Source: Bradyrhizobium sp. ISRA464
GTDB lineage: Bacteria; Pseudomonadota; Alphaproteobacteria; Rhizobiales; Xanthobacteraceae
NCBI RefSeq assembly: GCF_029910095.1
Contig: NZ_CP094526.1
Span: 3,844,001 to 3,908,000 of the forward strand
Reading direction: 5' to 3'
DNA: 64,000 bases
Positions 20,765 through 28,810 of the stretch are shown here, one piece after another. The translations under genes and the position numbers were made by a program. Below the pieces are notes generated by a model. It was given only the letters and a program-made list of their open reading frames with translations, was not told where the DNA came from and did not search any database. Position 1 is the stretch's first letter. Each line of letters starts with the position of its first letter.

Positions 20765-21169
20765 ATGCAGATCGACGGGCGATGCCACTGCGGGGCGGTG
20801 ACCTATCAGGCTGAGATCGATCCGGAGCGGGTGTCGATCTGCCACTGTACGGACTGTCAGACGCTCACCGGATCGCCTTACCGCGTCACCGTGATCTGCG
20901 CCGCCGAGCAAGTGCGGCTGACCGGGCGGGCGCCGAAAATGTACGGGAAGAAGGGCGACAACGGCCAAATCCGCTTCCAGCACTTTTGCGGCGATTGCGG
21001 TTCCCCCGTGTTCACGAGCGGCGAGGACGGCGGGCCCGACGACTGGGGCATTCGCTGGGGCAGCATCCGCCAGCGCGACCGACTGACGCCGAAACGCCAG
21101 ATCTGGTGCCGCTCGGCCGCGCCATGGATCAACGATCTCGCGGGATTGCCGGGGCGCCCGACGGATTAG
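20765..21169 (+). CDS. GFA-family (CENP-V/GFA domain) zinc protein
   Basis: 134 residues from ATG 20765, preceded by an ideal AGGAGG; the longer open frame upstream is not coding. The cysteine pattern CHCGAV, CHCTDCQ and CGDCGSPV forms the two zinc sites of the GFA fold, first described in glutathione-dependent formaldehyde-activating enzyme. Most members of this family are of unknown function, and formaldehyde activity should not be assumed. It stands alone between the GntR operator and tRNA-Val. Confidence 0.88.
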   Translation: MQIDGRCHCGAVTYQAEIDPERVSICHCTDCQTLTGSPYRVTVICAAEQVRLTGRAPKMYGKKGDNGQIRFQHFCGDCGSPVFTSGEDGGPDDWGIRWGSIRQRDRLTPKRQIWCRSAAPWINDLAGLPGRPTD

Positions 21170-21180
21170 AGCCGTCGACC

Positions 21181-21209
21181 TTGCACCGCGGGGGTCGGCG
21201 AGGCTAAAG
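21181..21209 (+). promoter_or_regulatory. Probable promoter of tRNA-Val
   Basis: TTGCAC (21181-21186), 17-base spacer, CTAAAG (21204-21209), ending 15 bases before the mature tRNA. Confidence 0.5.
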
Positions 21210-21224
21210 AGGCGCGGCAGGTAA

Positions 21225-21301
21225 GGGCGGCTAGCTCAGCTGGTTAGAGCATCTCGTTTACACCGAGAGGGTCGGGAGTTCGAATCTCTCGCCGCCTACC
21301 A
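21225..21301 (+). tRNA. tRNA-Val (anticodon UAC)
   Basis: 77 bases with acceptor GGGCGGC pairing with GCCGCCT (first pair G-U), D-arm TAGCTCAGCTGGTTAGAGCA, anticodon loop TTTACAC (anticodon TAC), T-arm GTTCGAATC and encoded CCA. Confidence 0.97.
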
Positions 21302-21486
21302 GCCTTTGCCCTACGGGCTACGGCTCGGCGAGCCAGCCTTCGCGGCAAAAGTTGCCACGTGCTCGTTACCGTAGGGCGAAGGCGGACTGGTCTCGCACGA
21401 TGATTGCCATTCCCCGCCGCACAAATTGCCGCCGCTATTGGCGCGATGATATGTTTCCGTTCGCCGCCCAACCGGGAACTCGATCC

Positions 21487-21792
21487 ATGCGCACAGTTGC
21501 CGCCGCCATTCTCCTGACCGCCTTCATTGCCGGACCTGCCCTGGCGCAGGATCATGTTCAGCGATATCGCGAAGAGATCGAGAAGTCGCCGGCGGACCAG
21601 GCCAACGAGCAGCGGGCCCAGCGCGCCTATCAGCGCGCAATCAACAGTGTGCCGGACCAGAAGCCGGTCGATCCGTGGGGGATCGCCCGCAGCGATAACG
21701 CTCCGAAAGCTGCGCCCAAGGCGCACGCCAAGTCAGCCGCGAAAACGGCCGCGCCGAAGCAGGCCAAGCCGGCGAGCGCCTCCGCCAACTGA
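21487..21792 (+). CDS. Small exported protein of unknown function
   Basis: 101 residues from ATG 21487. A clear Sec signal peptide (MRTVAAAILLTAFIAGPALAQ) is followed by a short charged helix (HVQRYREEIEKSPADQ, QRAQRAYQRAI) and a low-complexity Ala/Lys-rich tail. No cysteine for lipidation. It should be a small periplasmic protein. I recognise no domain. It precedes the YciI-like gene by 23 bases and may share its transcript. Confidence 0.7.
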   Translation: MRTVAAAILLTAFIAGPALAQDHVQRYREEIEKSPADQANEQRAQRAYQRAINSVPDQKPVDPWGIARSDNAPKAAPKAHAKSAAKTAAPKQAKPASASAN

Positions 21793-21815
21793 TCCGCGAG
21801 ACAGGGGCCAGGTCC

Positions 21816-22121
21816 ATGAAGCATTACGTTTGCAAATTGACCGGTCCGCGCCCGACTTTTCCGCAGGACATGACGCCGCGGGAGGCCGAGATCATGCAGG
21901 CGCATGTCGCCTATTGCGGCGAATTGTTGCGCGCCGGCAAGGCGCTGATCTTCGGGCCGGTGGCTGATCCCGCCGGCGTCTGGGGATTGGGCGTGCTGCA
22001 ACTGCCTGACGATGCCGATCCGCATGAGATCATCGCCAACGATCCAGCCACGAAGGCCAATGCCGGCTTCATTTATCAGGTGATGCCGATGCTGCGGGCC
22101 GCAACAAGAGAGACCTGCTGA
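21816..22121 (+). CDS. YciI-like (YCII-related) protein
   Basis: 101 residues of the dimeric alpha-beta barrel fold. The family pattern is visible: MKHYVCKLTGPRPTF at the start, a central MQAHVAYCGELLRAGKALIFGPV with the conserved His, and DDADPHEIIANDPATKANAGF near the end. Function within the family is unclear; some members are dehydrochlorinase-like or enzyme-associated. The stop TGA overlaps the next ATG (TGATG), so it is translationally coupled to the methyltransferase. Confidence 0.8.
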   Translation: MKHYVCKLTGPRPTFPQDMTPREAEIMQAHVAYCGELLRAGKALIFGPVADPAGVWGLGVLQLPDDADPHEIIANDPATKANAGFIYQVMPMLRAATRETC

Positions 22122-22978
22122 TGGACGCCGCGCAAGGTCACGAGCGTAACGCTGATCAAATTGCATATTGGAACGGGCCCGGTGGCCAGCGCTGGGCTGC
22201 GCGGCAGGCTGCGCAGGACATCGTGCTCAAGCCGGTGCTCGACCTGCTGGTCGATCGCGCAAAGCCGACTGCCGGCGAGCGCATCCTTGATGTCGGCTGC
22301 GGCAGCGGCGCGTCCACGAATGCGTTTGCGAAGAAAGTCGGGCCGTCAGGCTGTGTGTTCGGCGTCGATGTCTCGGGACCGATGCTGGAGCGGGCGCGGC
22401 AGAGCACGCCGCAGGATGCGCCGGTCGACTATGCGCTCGCCGATGCCACCGTCTATCCGTTCGACCCCGCGAGCTTCGATTTGCTCGCATCGCGCTTCGG
22501 CGTGATGTTCTTTGCCGAGCCCGCCGTGTCGTTTGCCAATTTGCGCAAGGCGCTGAAGCCATCGGGCCGGCTCGCCTTCGCCTGCTGGAAGGAGCCGCGC
22601 GAGAATCCTTTCTTCATGGCATCGTTGCAGGCTGTCTACAAGCACGTGCCGAAGCTGCCGCAGCTTGGTCCCGAAGATCCAGGTCCGTTTTCGTTCGCGT
22701 CCGAAGCGCGTGTCAACCGCATCCTCGGCGAAGCCGGATTTTCCGGTATCGCGATGGAGCCATGCCGGCTCGAGCTCGACGTCGCGATCGGGCGCGGCCT
22801 GGACGCTGCGGTGCAGGCGGCGCTCGAGATCGGCCCGGCCAGCCGCGCGCTGGAAGGACACCCCGATGACGTGCGGACCGCCGCCATCACCTCGATCCGC
22901 GAGGCGTTGACGCCGTTCGCGAAGGGCGACTCCGTGCTGCTGCCCGCCGCGATCTGGATCGTGACGGCGCGGGCCTGA
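22121..22978 (+). CDS. Class I SAM-dependent methyltransferase
   Basis: 285 residues. The SAM-binding motif I is ILDVGCGSGASTNAFA (about residues 50-65), followed by the acidic end of strand 2 (GVDVSGPMLERAR) and motif II/III (DLLASRFGVMFF, LKPSGRLAFACWKE). It belongs to the broad Methyltransf_11/25 group; the methyl acceptor cannot be told. It is coupled by a one-base overlap to the YciI-like gene and converges with pepT. Confidence 0.85.
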   Translation: MDAAQGHERNADQIAYWNGPGGQRWAARQAAQDIVLKPVLDLLVDRAKPTAGERILDVGCGSGASTNAFAKKVGPSGCVFGVDVSGPMLERARQSTPQDAPVDYALADATVYPFDPASFDLLASRFGVMFFAEPAVSFANLRKALKPSGRLAFACWKEPRENPFFMASLQAVYKHVPKLPQLGPEDPGPFSFASEARVNRILGEAGFSGIAMEPCRLELDVAIGRGLDAAVQAALEIGPASRALEGHPDDVRTAAITSIREALTPFAKGDSVLLPAAIWIVTARA

Positions 22979-22982
22979 GACG

Positions 22983-24239
22983 TTAGGCCCGCTCTTCCCA
23001 GATCATCGCCAGATGCACGATGGTCTGCACGGCCTTTTCCATGTCCTGCCGGCTCACCCATTCCAGCCGCGAGTGGAAGGCGTGTTCGCCGGCGAAGATG
23101 TTGGGGCAGGGCAGGCCCATGAACGACAGCCGCGAGCCGTCGGTGCCGCCGCGGATCGAGGCCTTCACCGGCGTCAGGCCGGCGCGCTTGATCGCCTCGA
23201 TCGCGTAGGTGACGACCTCGGGGTGACGGTCGATCACCTGCTTCATGTTGCGGTACTGCTCCCTGACCTCCATGCGGTAGGTCGAGCGCGGATAGGCTTT
23301 CATGACGTCCTTCACGATGGCTTCGAGCAGCGCTTCCTTCTGCTTCAGCCCGTCCGAGGTGAAATCGCGCACGATGAAGTCGATCCGCGCCTTCTCCAGC
23401 GCGCCCGAGATCGCGACCGGATGCAGGAAGCCTTCCTTGCCCTCGGTGGTCTCGGGTGAGCAGGTATCCTTCGGCAGGCGATCGACGATTGCAGCGGCGA
23501 TCTTGATCGCGTGCTCCATCCTGCCCTTGGCGAAGCCGGGATGGGTCGCGACGCCCTCGATGATGATGCTGGCGCCGTCGGCGGAGAAGGTCTCGTCCTC
23601 GATATGGCCCGCGCTCTCGCCGTCCATGGTGTAGCCGAAATCGGCGCCGAGCTTCTTGATATCGACCTTGTCGACGCCGCGGCCGATCTCCTCGTCGGGC
23701 GTGAACAGGATCTTGATCGTGCCGTGCTTCACCTTTGGATTGCTGACGAAGAAGTGTGCGGCATCCATGATCTCGGCGACACCAGCCTTGTTGTCGGCGC
23801 CGAGCAGGGTGGTGCCGTCGGTGGTGATGATGTCGTTGCCGATCTGGCCGGCCAGCGCCTCATGCTCCGCGGCGCGGATCACCTGCGAGGGATCGGCCGG
23901 CAGCACGATGTCGCCGCCGCGGTAGTCCTGCACGATCTGCGGCTTGACGTCCTTGCCGGTGCAGTCGGGCGAGGTGTCCATATGCGAGCAGAAGCAGATC
24001 ACCGGAACCTTCTTGTCGGTGTTGGCCGGGATCGTCGCGTAGACGTAGCCGTGCGCGTCGAGATGGGCATCCGGTATCCCCATCGCCTGCAGCTCGGAGA
24101 CCAGGAGGCGGCCGAGATTCTTCTGCTTCTCGGTGGACGGGCAGGTCGGCGAATCGGGATCGGACTGGGTGTCGATCACGACGTAGCGCAGGAAGCGCTC
24201 GGTGACGGTGTGCTTGAAGTCGAGAACCGGTGCCAGCAT
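22983..24239 (-). CDS. pepT: Peptidase T, aminotripeptidase (M20 family)
   Basis: 418 residues, close to the 408-415 usual for PepT. The zinc enzyme removes the N-terminal residue from tripeptides. Metal ligands and catalytic residues are visible: SHMDTSPD (first His and Asp), LLGADNKAGVAEI (bridging Asp), FTPDEEIGRG (catalytic Glu pair), MDGES, and the C-terminal AGEHAFHSRLEWVS. The dimerisation insert lies between about residues 215 and 330 (IRGGTDGSRLS follows). No neighbours of related function; it converges with the methyltransferase gene. Confidence 0.95.
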   Translation of the reverse strand: MLAPVLDFKHTVTERFLRYVVIDTQSDPDSPTCPSTEKQKNLGRLLVSELQAMGIPDAHLDAHGYVYATIPANTDKKVPVICFCSHMDTSPDCTGKDVKPQIVQDYRGGDIVLPADPSQVIRAAEHEALAGQIGNDIITTDGTTLLGADNKAGVAEIMDAAHFFVSNPKVKHGTIKILFTPDEEIGRGVDKVDIKKLGADFGYTMDGESAGHIEDETFSADGASIIIEGVATHPGFAKGRMEHAIKIAAAIVDRLPKDTCSPETTEGKEGFLHPVAISGALEKARIDFIVRDFTSDGLKQKEALLEAIVKDVMKAYPRSTYRMEVREQYRNMKQVIDRHPEVVTYAIEAIKRAGLTPVKASIRGGTDGSRLSFMGLPCPNIFAGEHAFHSRLEWVSRQDMEKAVQTIVHLAMIWEERA

Positions 24240-24270
24240 GAAGACCGCGCAAAGTAAAGGAATGGAAAGG

Positions 24271-24319
24271 GCGCGTTTCTCGAACGAAGCGGATCCGGTT
24301 CGCGCGAAGAAAACGCGTC
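24271..24319. repeat. Palindromic repeat, GCGTTTTCnAGCGAA family, copy upstream of pepT
   Basis: Arms GCGCGTTT (24271) and AAACGCG (24311) with the internal CGAACGAAGCGGATCCGGTTCGCG hairpin. The same consensus recurs at 48295-48338 in the nuo operon. Confidence 0.65.
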
Positions 24320-24354
24320 GAAAGATGAATTCTCTATCTAGCTAGGGTCTGTAA

Positions 24355-24402
24355 CAGAAAAGCGCCATTCCGGGGCCGCGTCGCGATCCGGAATGGCGCC
24401 TT
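24355..24402 (-). terminator. Terminator of the HU gene
   Basis: 12-base perfect stem GCGCCATTCCGG / CCGGAATGGCGC (24362-24373 and 24388-24399) with a 14-base loop. On the minus strand it is followed by TTTTCTGTT. Confidence 0.85.
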
Positions 24403-24424
24403 GGGCAGGCCCTGAAACTGCGGC

Positions 24425-24724
24425 CTAGACGGCTTCCTTGAGCTCCTTGGCGGCGCGGAAGGCGACCTTCTTGCTGGCCTTGATATGGATCTGCTCGCCG
24501 GTGGCGGGGTTGCGGCCCATGCGGGCGGCGCGCTTGCGGACCTGGAGGATGCCCAGCCCAACGATGCGGATCCGCTCGCCCTTCTTGAGATGCTTGGTGA
24601 TCCGGGTGACCATGTCGGTCAGGATCGCCTCGGCCTGCTTCTTGGACAGTTCCTGCTCCTCGGCGATGGCCGCCGCCAGGTGCTTCAGCGTGATCGTCGC
24701 CGGGGTCGCTGCTTTCTTCGCCAT
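24425..24724 (-). CDS. hup: HU-family DNA-binding protein
   Basis: 99 residues, somewhat longer than the 90 typical of HU because of an N-terminal extension (MAKKAATPATITLKHL). The dimeric histone-like protein bends and compacts DNA. The DNA-binding arm is recognisable as ARMGRNPATGEQIHIKASKKVAFRAAKELKEAV, in short the RNPATG motif with flanking basic residues; the helical body reads LSKKQAEAILTDMVTRI. AGGAGGG precedes the start. The terminator lies just downstream. It is divergent from tRNA-Asp. Confidence 0.95.
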   Translation of the reverse strand: MAKKAATPATITLKHLAAAIAEEQELSKKQAEAILTDMVTRITKHLKKGERIRIVGLGILQVRKRAARMGRNPATGEQIHIKASKKVAFRAAKELKEAV

Positions 24725-24980
24725 GTGTGGCCCTCCTCGTTGCTGGATGATGCTTTCGCGCCAATGGCGCGCAGTCCGCGCCAGGAAAAACGCGTCCGGA
24801 AGAGTCCTGAAACCATCGGTGCCGATACGGGCGGAGCCGGATCGGCGTCAGGAAACCAAGATGTATCAGGCCTTATTTGATTCGGGGCTTCGCTGACTAC
24901 GCCGGTTCGCCTGAAAACAGGCCGCAATCCGCGCAGGCGACGCGGAAAACGCCTCCCTTGTGTAGGGATTTGCAACGTCC

Positions 24981-25009
24981 TTGACTAACGGGATGAGGGC
25001 CATTATGCC
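24981..25009 (+). promoter_or_regulatory. Probable promoter of tRNA-Asp
   Basis: TTGACT (24981-24986), 17-base spacer, TATGCC (25004-25009), 38 bases before the tRNA. The remainder of the 322-base gap between hup and the tRNA shows no further gene. Confidence 0.6.
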
Positions 25010-25046
25010 CTCGGTCCTGCGCGGATCAGTCCTTTGATCGGCATCC

Positions 25047-25123
25047 GCGGGAGTAGCTCAGTTGGTTAGAGCGCCGCCCTGTCACGGCGGAGGCCGCGGG
25101 TTCGAGTCCCGTCTCTCGCGCCA
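25047..25123 (+). tRNA. tRNA-Asp (anticodon GUC)
   Basis: 77 bases with acceptor GCGGGAG pairing CTCTCGC, anticodon loop CTGTCAC (GTC), T-arm GGTTCGAGTCC, discriminator G and encoded CCA. A T6 run follows immediately. Confidence 0.97.
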
Positions 25124-25129
25124 GTTTTT

Positions 25130-26581
25130 TCAATGACTTAGCAGCTTGACGCCCCTCGGTGGTGTGCCGTCGCGCGGTGTTGATCGCGCGGTTGTCCTGC
25201 TCGGTTCCTTCGCCAGCTCGACGCTCACCGGATCGGCCTGCTCGAATGGCCGCGTACTGAGCTGCGGGAAAAATCCGGATGCAGCGGCAATGACGACGTC
25301 GACCGGTTGAACGGCCGGCCCGGGGCTGCGGGCGAGCGCCGGGCGCCATTCCGGTGTCAGCCACCAGAGCAGGAACAGCAGCGCGATTCCGTTGGTCAGA
25401 AGCCCGGTTGTCATCGGCACGTTCATGATCGTCTGAACGGCAACGCCGGATGAAACGGCGATGAAGCGCGGCGACAGGTGCCGCGAGACCGCCGATCCGA
25501 CGGCCAGGATCAGGCCGCAGAGGAAAGCCGACACCGGAGCCAACGCCAGACCGACCGAGGCGATACCTTCCGTCGCGAGGAAGGAGGCGTTGAAATTGCC
25601 GTCCCGATAGACCGCTGCGAGCTCAGGTCCGAGTTCGCCATACGCGCAGCTGGCCAGGTGTCGCAGGATGGATATCTGACAGAAGTGGGTCAGCTCGCGG
25701 TGTGCGAAGAAGCCGGCATAGTGATCAAGCGCCAACGAGGGAATCGCGACGAAGCGCAGGTTAATCACGCTGAACACCAAGTAGTTCTTGTCAGCGGTGA
25801 GAAACAGGAAGGCCGCAAGACCGATGATCATCGGTACGAAAAGCGCAAGCACGGTGGCGAGCCGCGGGCTGCAGTGGCCGAACAGCCAGAACAGAAACGG
25901 CAGCCAGATTGGCAACAGAAGAACGGTCTTGTTGTTGACCACCGGATAGAAGCAAAGCGCAAACGACAGCACGCCGATCGCCGCTATCCATCGGCTGCGC
26001 GTTGCAAAATGCGCGAACAGATACGGCAGAACGGCTCCGATGACGATCCCGATGAGATAGTTCAACGGCGCCGGTCGCGTGATGGCGCTCCGGGCAGGAC
26101 CATACGGATCGCTGAAGCTGGCGCCATAGGAGATGTCAATCATCAGCACAGCGAAAGACGTTCCGAACAGGATGACGGCGATGCGGTTCATTGCCGCTTC
26201 CGACAATTCGGGCCGCCAGATCTGAAGATCCACGAACATGAGAGGCAGCATCGCTGCGGCGAGCGCGGCGATCATGGCCCAACGCGCCACGGCGTGGGCA
26301 TAGTCGAACCCGGTGAAGAAGCTCAGCCAGGCGAAGCCGAACACTGCAGAGAGCAGGAAGAAGGCCACGATATAGCCGAAGCAGAATCGCGCGGTGACGA
26401 ACGCCGGGACGAAGACAAGCATCACGGCGGTGCCGAGCACGGCTTGTGCGGTGATGCTGTCGGACCGCCAGAAATGCATCGCCGGAAAGGCGTGCCCGCA
26501 GGCCATCATCGAAACGATGCTGACGACGAAGAATCCGAGGATTGCGACCCCGACAAGCAAGTCATCGCGCGTCAGATTCAT
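25130..26581 (-). CDS. Polytopic membrane protein, unrecognised
   Basis: About 483 residues from ATG 26581 (MNLTRDDLLVG); the upstream in-frame ATG at 26638 adds a less likely stretch. Roughly eleven or twelve hydrophobic segments cover residues 10-430, followed by a polar Pro/Thr/Arg-rich cytoplasmic tail. A large non-membrane loop between late helices reads ELTHFCQIS and GNFNASFLATEGIASVG. That loop, a GxxNASFLA segment before a late helix pair, is reminiscent of polysaccharide repeat-unit polymerases, but the resemblance is weak and no glycan genes are nearby. Function unknown. It ends 6 bases from the convergent tRNA-Asp. Confidence 0.65.
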   Translation of the reverse strand: MNLTRDDLLVGVAILGFFVVSIVSMMACGHAFPAMHFWRSDSITAQAVLGTAVMLVFVPAFVTARFCFGYIVAFFLLSAVFGFAWLSFFTGFDYAHAVARWAMIAALAAAMLPLMFVDLQIWRPELSEAAMNRIAVILFGTSFAVLMIDISYGASFSDPYGPARSAITRPAPLNYLIGIVIGAVLPYLFAHFATRSRWIAAIGVLSFALCFYPVVNNKTVLLLPIWLPFLFWLFGHCSPRLATVLALFVPMIIGLAAFLFLTADKNYLVFSVINLRFVAIPSLALDHYAGFFAHRELTHFCQISILRHLASCAYGELGPELAAVYRDGNFNASFLATEGIASVGLALAPVSAFLCGLILAVGSAVSRHLSPRFIAVSSGVAVQTIMNVPMTTGLLTNGIALLFLLWWLTPEWRPALARSPGPAVQPVDVVIAAASGFFPQLSTRPFEQADPVSVELAKEPSRTTARSTPRDGTPPRGVKLLSH

Positions 26582-26853
26582 CGCCCTGTCCAGCCCCACA
26601 GAACAAGCGACAGGTACCAGCAAGCGCAGGCGAAGCAAGTTAAGCTAATTCAAGCGTTTGTTTCTGTGTTTCTGAACGCTGGTTGGAGAAGGGATTTCTC
26701 GCGCGAGGATCTCCTGGCCGAGGCGACCGACGTGGCGCGGCGCACGCGCTCACGCAAAGAACGCGGCAACCGCCTTGAGGTCGGATTGGCCGGGCACGCC
26801 GCCGCGCAAATTGGCGTCGATGACGTTGCGGCACGCGTCGACCGGCTCCCGAG

Positions 26854-27054
26854 CTAGAACTCGAAGAGGTCGCGGCCGCGCCGCGCCAGGACGTGCAGGT
26901 CCGCCACCGTGCCGCGGATTGCGCTGCATTGACGGCATTCGATCAGTGTGTCGTCGGACGCGTGCACCGGGTCGGTCAGCTTGATCGACAGGCTGCCGCA
27001 ATCGGTGCAGATGATCTTGAAACCGGTCGTTGCGATCTGCTGCTGCAAATTCAT
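26854..27054 (-). CDS. Small zinc-ribbon-like protein
   Basis: 66 residues with two CxxC pairs (ICTDCG and ECRQCS) about 25 residues apart, the arrangement of a single zinc ribbon. A predicted N-terminal helix (MNLQQQIA) precedes it and the tail is charged. Start at ATG 27054 with CAGG upstream. No family can be named; a nucleic-acid or protein-binding role is possible. It lies alone between the membrane protein gene and a hairpin. Confidence 0.6.
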   Translation of the reverse strand: MNLQQQIATTGFKIICTDCGSLSIKLTDPVHASDDTLIECRQCSAIRGTVADLHVLARRGRDLFEF

Positions 27055-27211
27055 TTTGGCCTGAGCCCCTATTGATGCCGACCTTAGCCGACAACTTTTA
27101 AAACCGGGATCGCGGCGCGGGTCGCAATCGAATGACTGCGTTAGATCGCCGTTAATGCTGCGCGCAAGCGAGGCGGGGACTGCGGAGTGCGTCGCAGGCG
27201 AGGGGGTGCAA

Positions 27212-27240
27212 ACAAAAAGGCCAGCAGGCGGCCCTTTTTG
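27212..27240. terminator. Bidirectional hairpin terminator
   Basis: AAAAAGGCC ... GGCCCTTTTT with one bulge. T5 on both strands means it can end the small minus-strand gene at 27262 and transcripts from the other side. Confidence 0.7.
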
Positions 27241-27261
27241 TCTGCAGTAGCCTGGACGATG

Positions 27262-27462
27262 TCAGCGGACGGTCGAGGTCCCCGACGAGGTGATCGCGAC
27301 CGGCTTGCCTGCCTTAATGACCTGGGTCTGCGCCGTCTGGGTGAAGTCCGCATTGTTCCGGGCCGAAATGCCGAAAGCCGCGACCGCGATCCCGGCCACG
27401 AGGGCAACGACCACGATCTTGAGGTGGGTCGCGCGGTCCGCTGAATGGATCGAGTGGTTCAT
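27262..27462 (-). CDS. Small single-pass membrane or exported protein
   Basis: 66 residues from ATG 27462, chosen because GGAGG sits 5 bases upstream; the longer frame to 27951 overlaps the TRAP gene and is not credible. A charged N-terminus (MNHSIHSADRATHLK) is followed by one hydrophobic segment (IVVVALVAGIAVAAFGIS) and a Thr/Ser-rich C-terminus (KAGKPVAITSSGTSTVR). I recall similar small proteins as multi-copy hypotheticals in Bradyrhizobium; their function is unknown. It is divergent from the TRAP binding-protein gene. Confidence 0.75.
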   Translation of the reverse strand: MNHSIHSADRATHLKIVVVALVAGIAVAAFGISARNNADFTQTAQTQVIKAGKPVAITSSGTSTVR

Positions 27463-27652
27463 GGTCGCCTCCGGGCGTCTATGCGCCATCTGTTGGCGAT
27501 AGTGGTAAGCGCCATCTGTTTCCGGATCGTTTCGTGGCTTCCCCGAAATGGTTTCGTCGCGCCGGTGGATTGGTTTCGCCGCGTATTGCGCGACGCTGCC
27601 GCAGGGCCGAAACTCGGCCGGGCGCTGCGATGCGCCAGGGAGAAAAACAATA

Positions 27653-28675
27653 ATGAAAACAATGAATATGACCCGCAGGGGTCTGTTGGGAACCGGTTCC
27701 GCGGCGATCGCCGCCGCAATGCTCGGTAAACCCGCTCTTGCCGCGACCGAGTTCGACTTCAAGCTCGGCGTCAACACTCCGGAAACCCATCCACTAACTA
27801 TCCGCCTGACCGAAGCCGCGAAGGCGGTCGGCGCGCAGTCGTCCGGTCGGGTCAACATCACGGTGTTCGCCAACAGCCAGCTCGGCGGCGACCCCGAGAT
27901 GCTGTCGCAGGTCCGGGCCGGCGGGATCGAGTTATTGGCCGCGCCGAGCATGACGCTGTCGACGCTGGTGCCGATGTCGGGCCTGCCGAGCGTCGGCTTT
28001 GCGTTCCAGTCCTATGACCAGGTCTGGGCGGCGATGGACGGCGGGGTCGGCGATCTCGTGCGCGAGGCGATCGCCAAGACCGGCGTGACGCCGATGAAAA
28101 AGGTCTGGGACAACGGCTTCCGCCAGATCACCTCGTCGTCGAGCCGGCAGCTCAACAGCGTTGACGATCTCAAGGGCTTCAAGATCCGTGTGCCCGTGAC
28201 CGCGCTGCTGACCTCGCTGTTCTCCGGCCTCGGCGCGCTGCCGTCGAGCATCAGCTACAGCGAGCTCTATTCGGCGCTGCAGACACACATCGTCGAAGGG
28301 CAGGAGAATCCGCTGGCCCAGGTATCGACCGGCAAGCTCTACGAGGTGCAGAAATATTGCGCTCTCTCGAACCATTGCTGGAGCGGCTACTGGATCCTCG
28401 GCAACCGCCGCGCGATGGCGAGCCTGCCGCCCGATCTGCTCGAGATCATCAATGCGGCCTTCGACGCGGCGGCGGTGAAGGAGCGGGCCGACCTCGTCGA
28501 AATGGATCGCTCGTTGCAGGCCGAGCTGACGAACAAGGGCATGACGTTCAACAAGCTCGATCACGTGCAGTTCAGGGCCGCGTTGGTGAAAGCCGGCTTC
28601 TACACGCAGTGGCAGAAAACCTACGGCGCGGACGCCTGGGCGATGCTGGAGAAATATACCGGCAAGCTGACCTGA
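27653..28675 (+). CDS. TRAP transporter solute-binding protein, DctP family
   Basis: 340 residues from ATG 27653 with AGGGAG upstream; an earlier in-frame ATG (27548) is rejected. A twin-arginine-like signal (MTRRGLLGTGSAAIAAA) ends near LAAT. The mature protein has the DctP pattern: LGVNTPETHPLTIRL, QLGGDPEMLSQVRAGGIEL, the ligand-carboxylate-binding Arg region GFKIRVP, and EGQENPLAQ. It should capture a carboxylate in the periplasm for a TRAP permease, but no DctQ or DctM gene is adjacent, so it is an orphan. The hairpin at 28701 may end the transcript. Confidence 0.9.
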   Translation: MKTMNMTRRGLLGTGSAAIAAAMLGKPALAATEFDFKLGVNTPETHPLTIRLTEAAKAVGAQSSGRVNITVFANSQLGGDPEMLSQVRAGGIELLAAPSMTLSTLVPMSGLPSVGFAFQSYDQVWAAMDGGVGDLVREAIAKTGVTPMKKVWDNGFRQITSSSSRQLNSVDDLKGFKIRVPVTALLTSLFSGLGALPSSISYSELYSALQTHIVEGQENPLAQVSTGKLYEVQKYCALSNHCWSGYWILGNRRAMASLPPDLLEIINAAFDAAAVKERADLVEMDRSLQAELTNKGMTFNKLDHVQFRAALVKAGFYTQWQKTYGADAWAMLEKYTGKLT

Positions 28676-28700
28676 CGGCGCGACGTCGTGCGGCCTCGTG

Positions 28701-28743
28701 CATCGTGCGCGTGATTACCTGACGCGTAATCGCGCGCACGATG
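28701..28743. repeat. Strong 18-base inverted repeat
   Basis: CATCGTGCGCGTGATTAC (28701-28718) pairs with GTAATCGCGCGCACGATG (28726-28743), with one G-U and a 7-base loop. No U-tract follows. It may end or stabilise the TRAP gene mRNA. Confidence 0.7.
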
Positions 28744-28810
28744 TCTCCTTGCGATGATCGGTCTGTCGGCGGCGTGAACGCTGCCGCACGATCTGCAAGG
28801 GAGATGCGAG

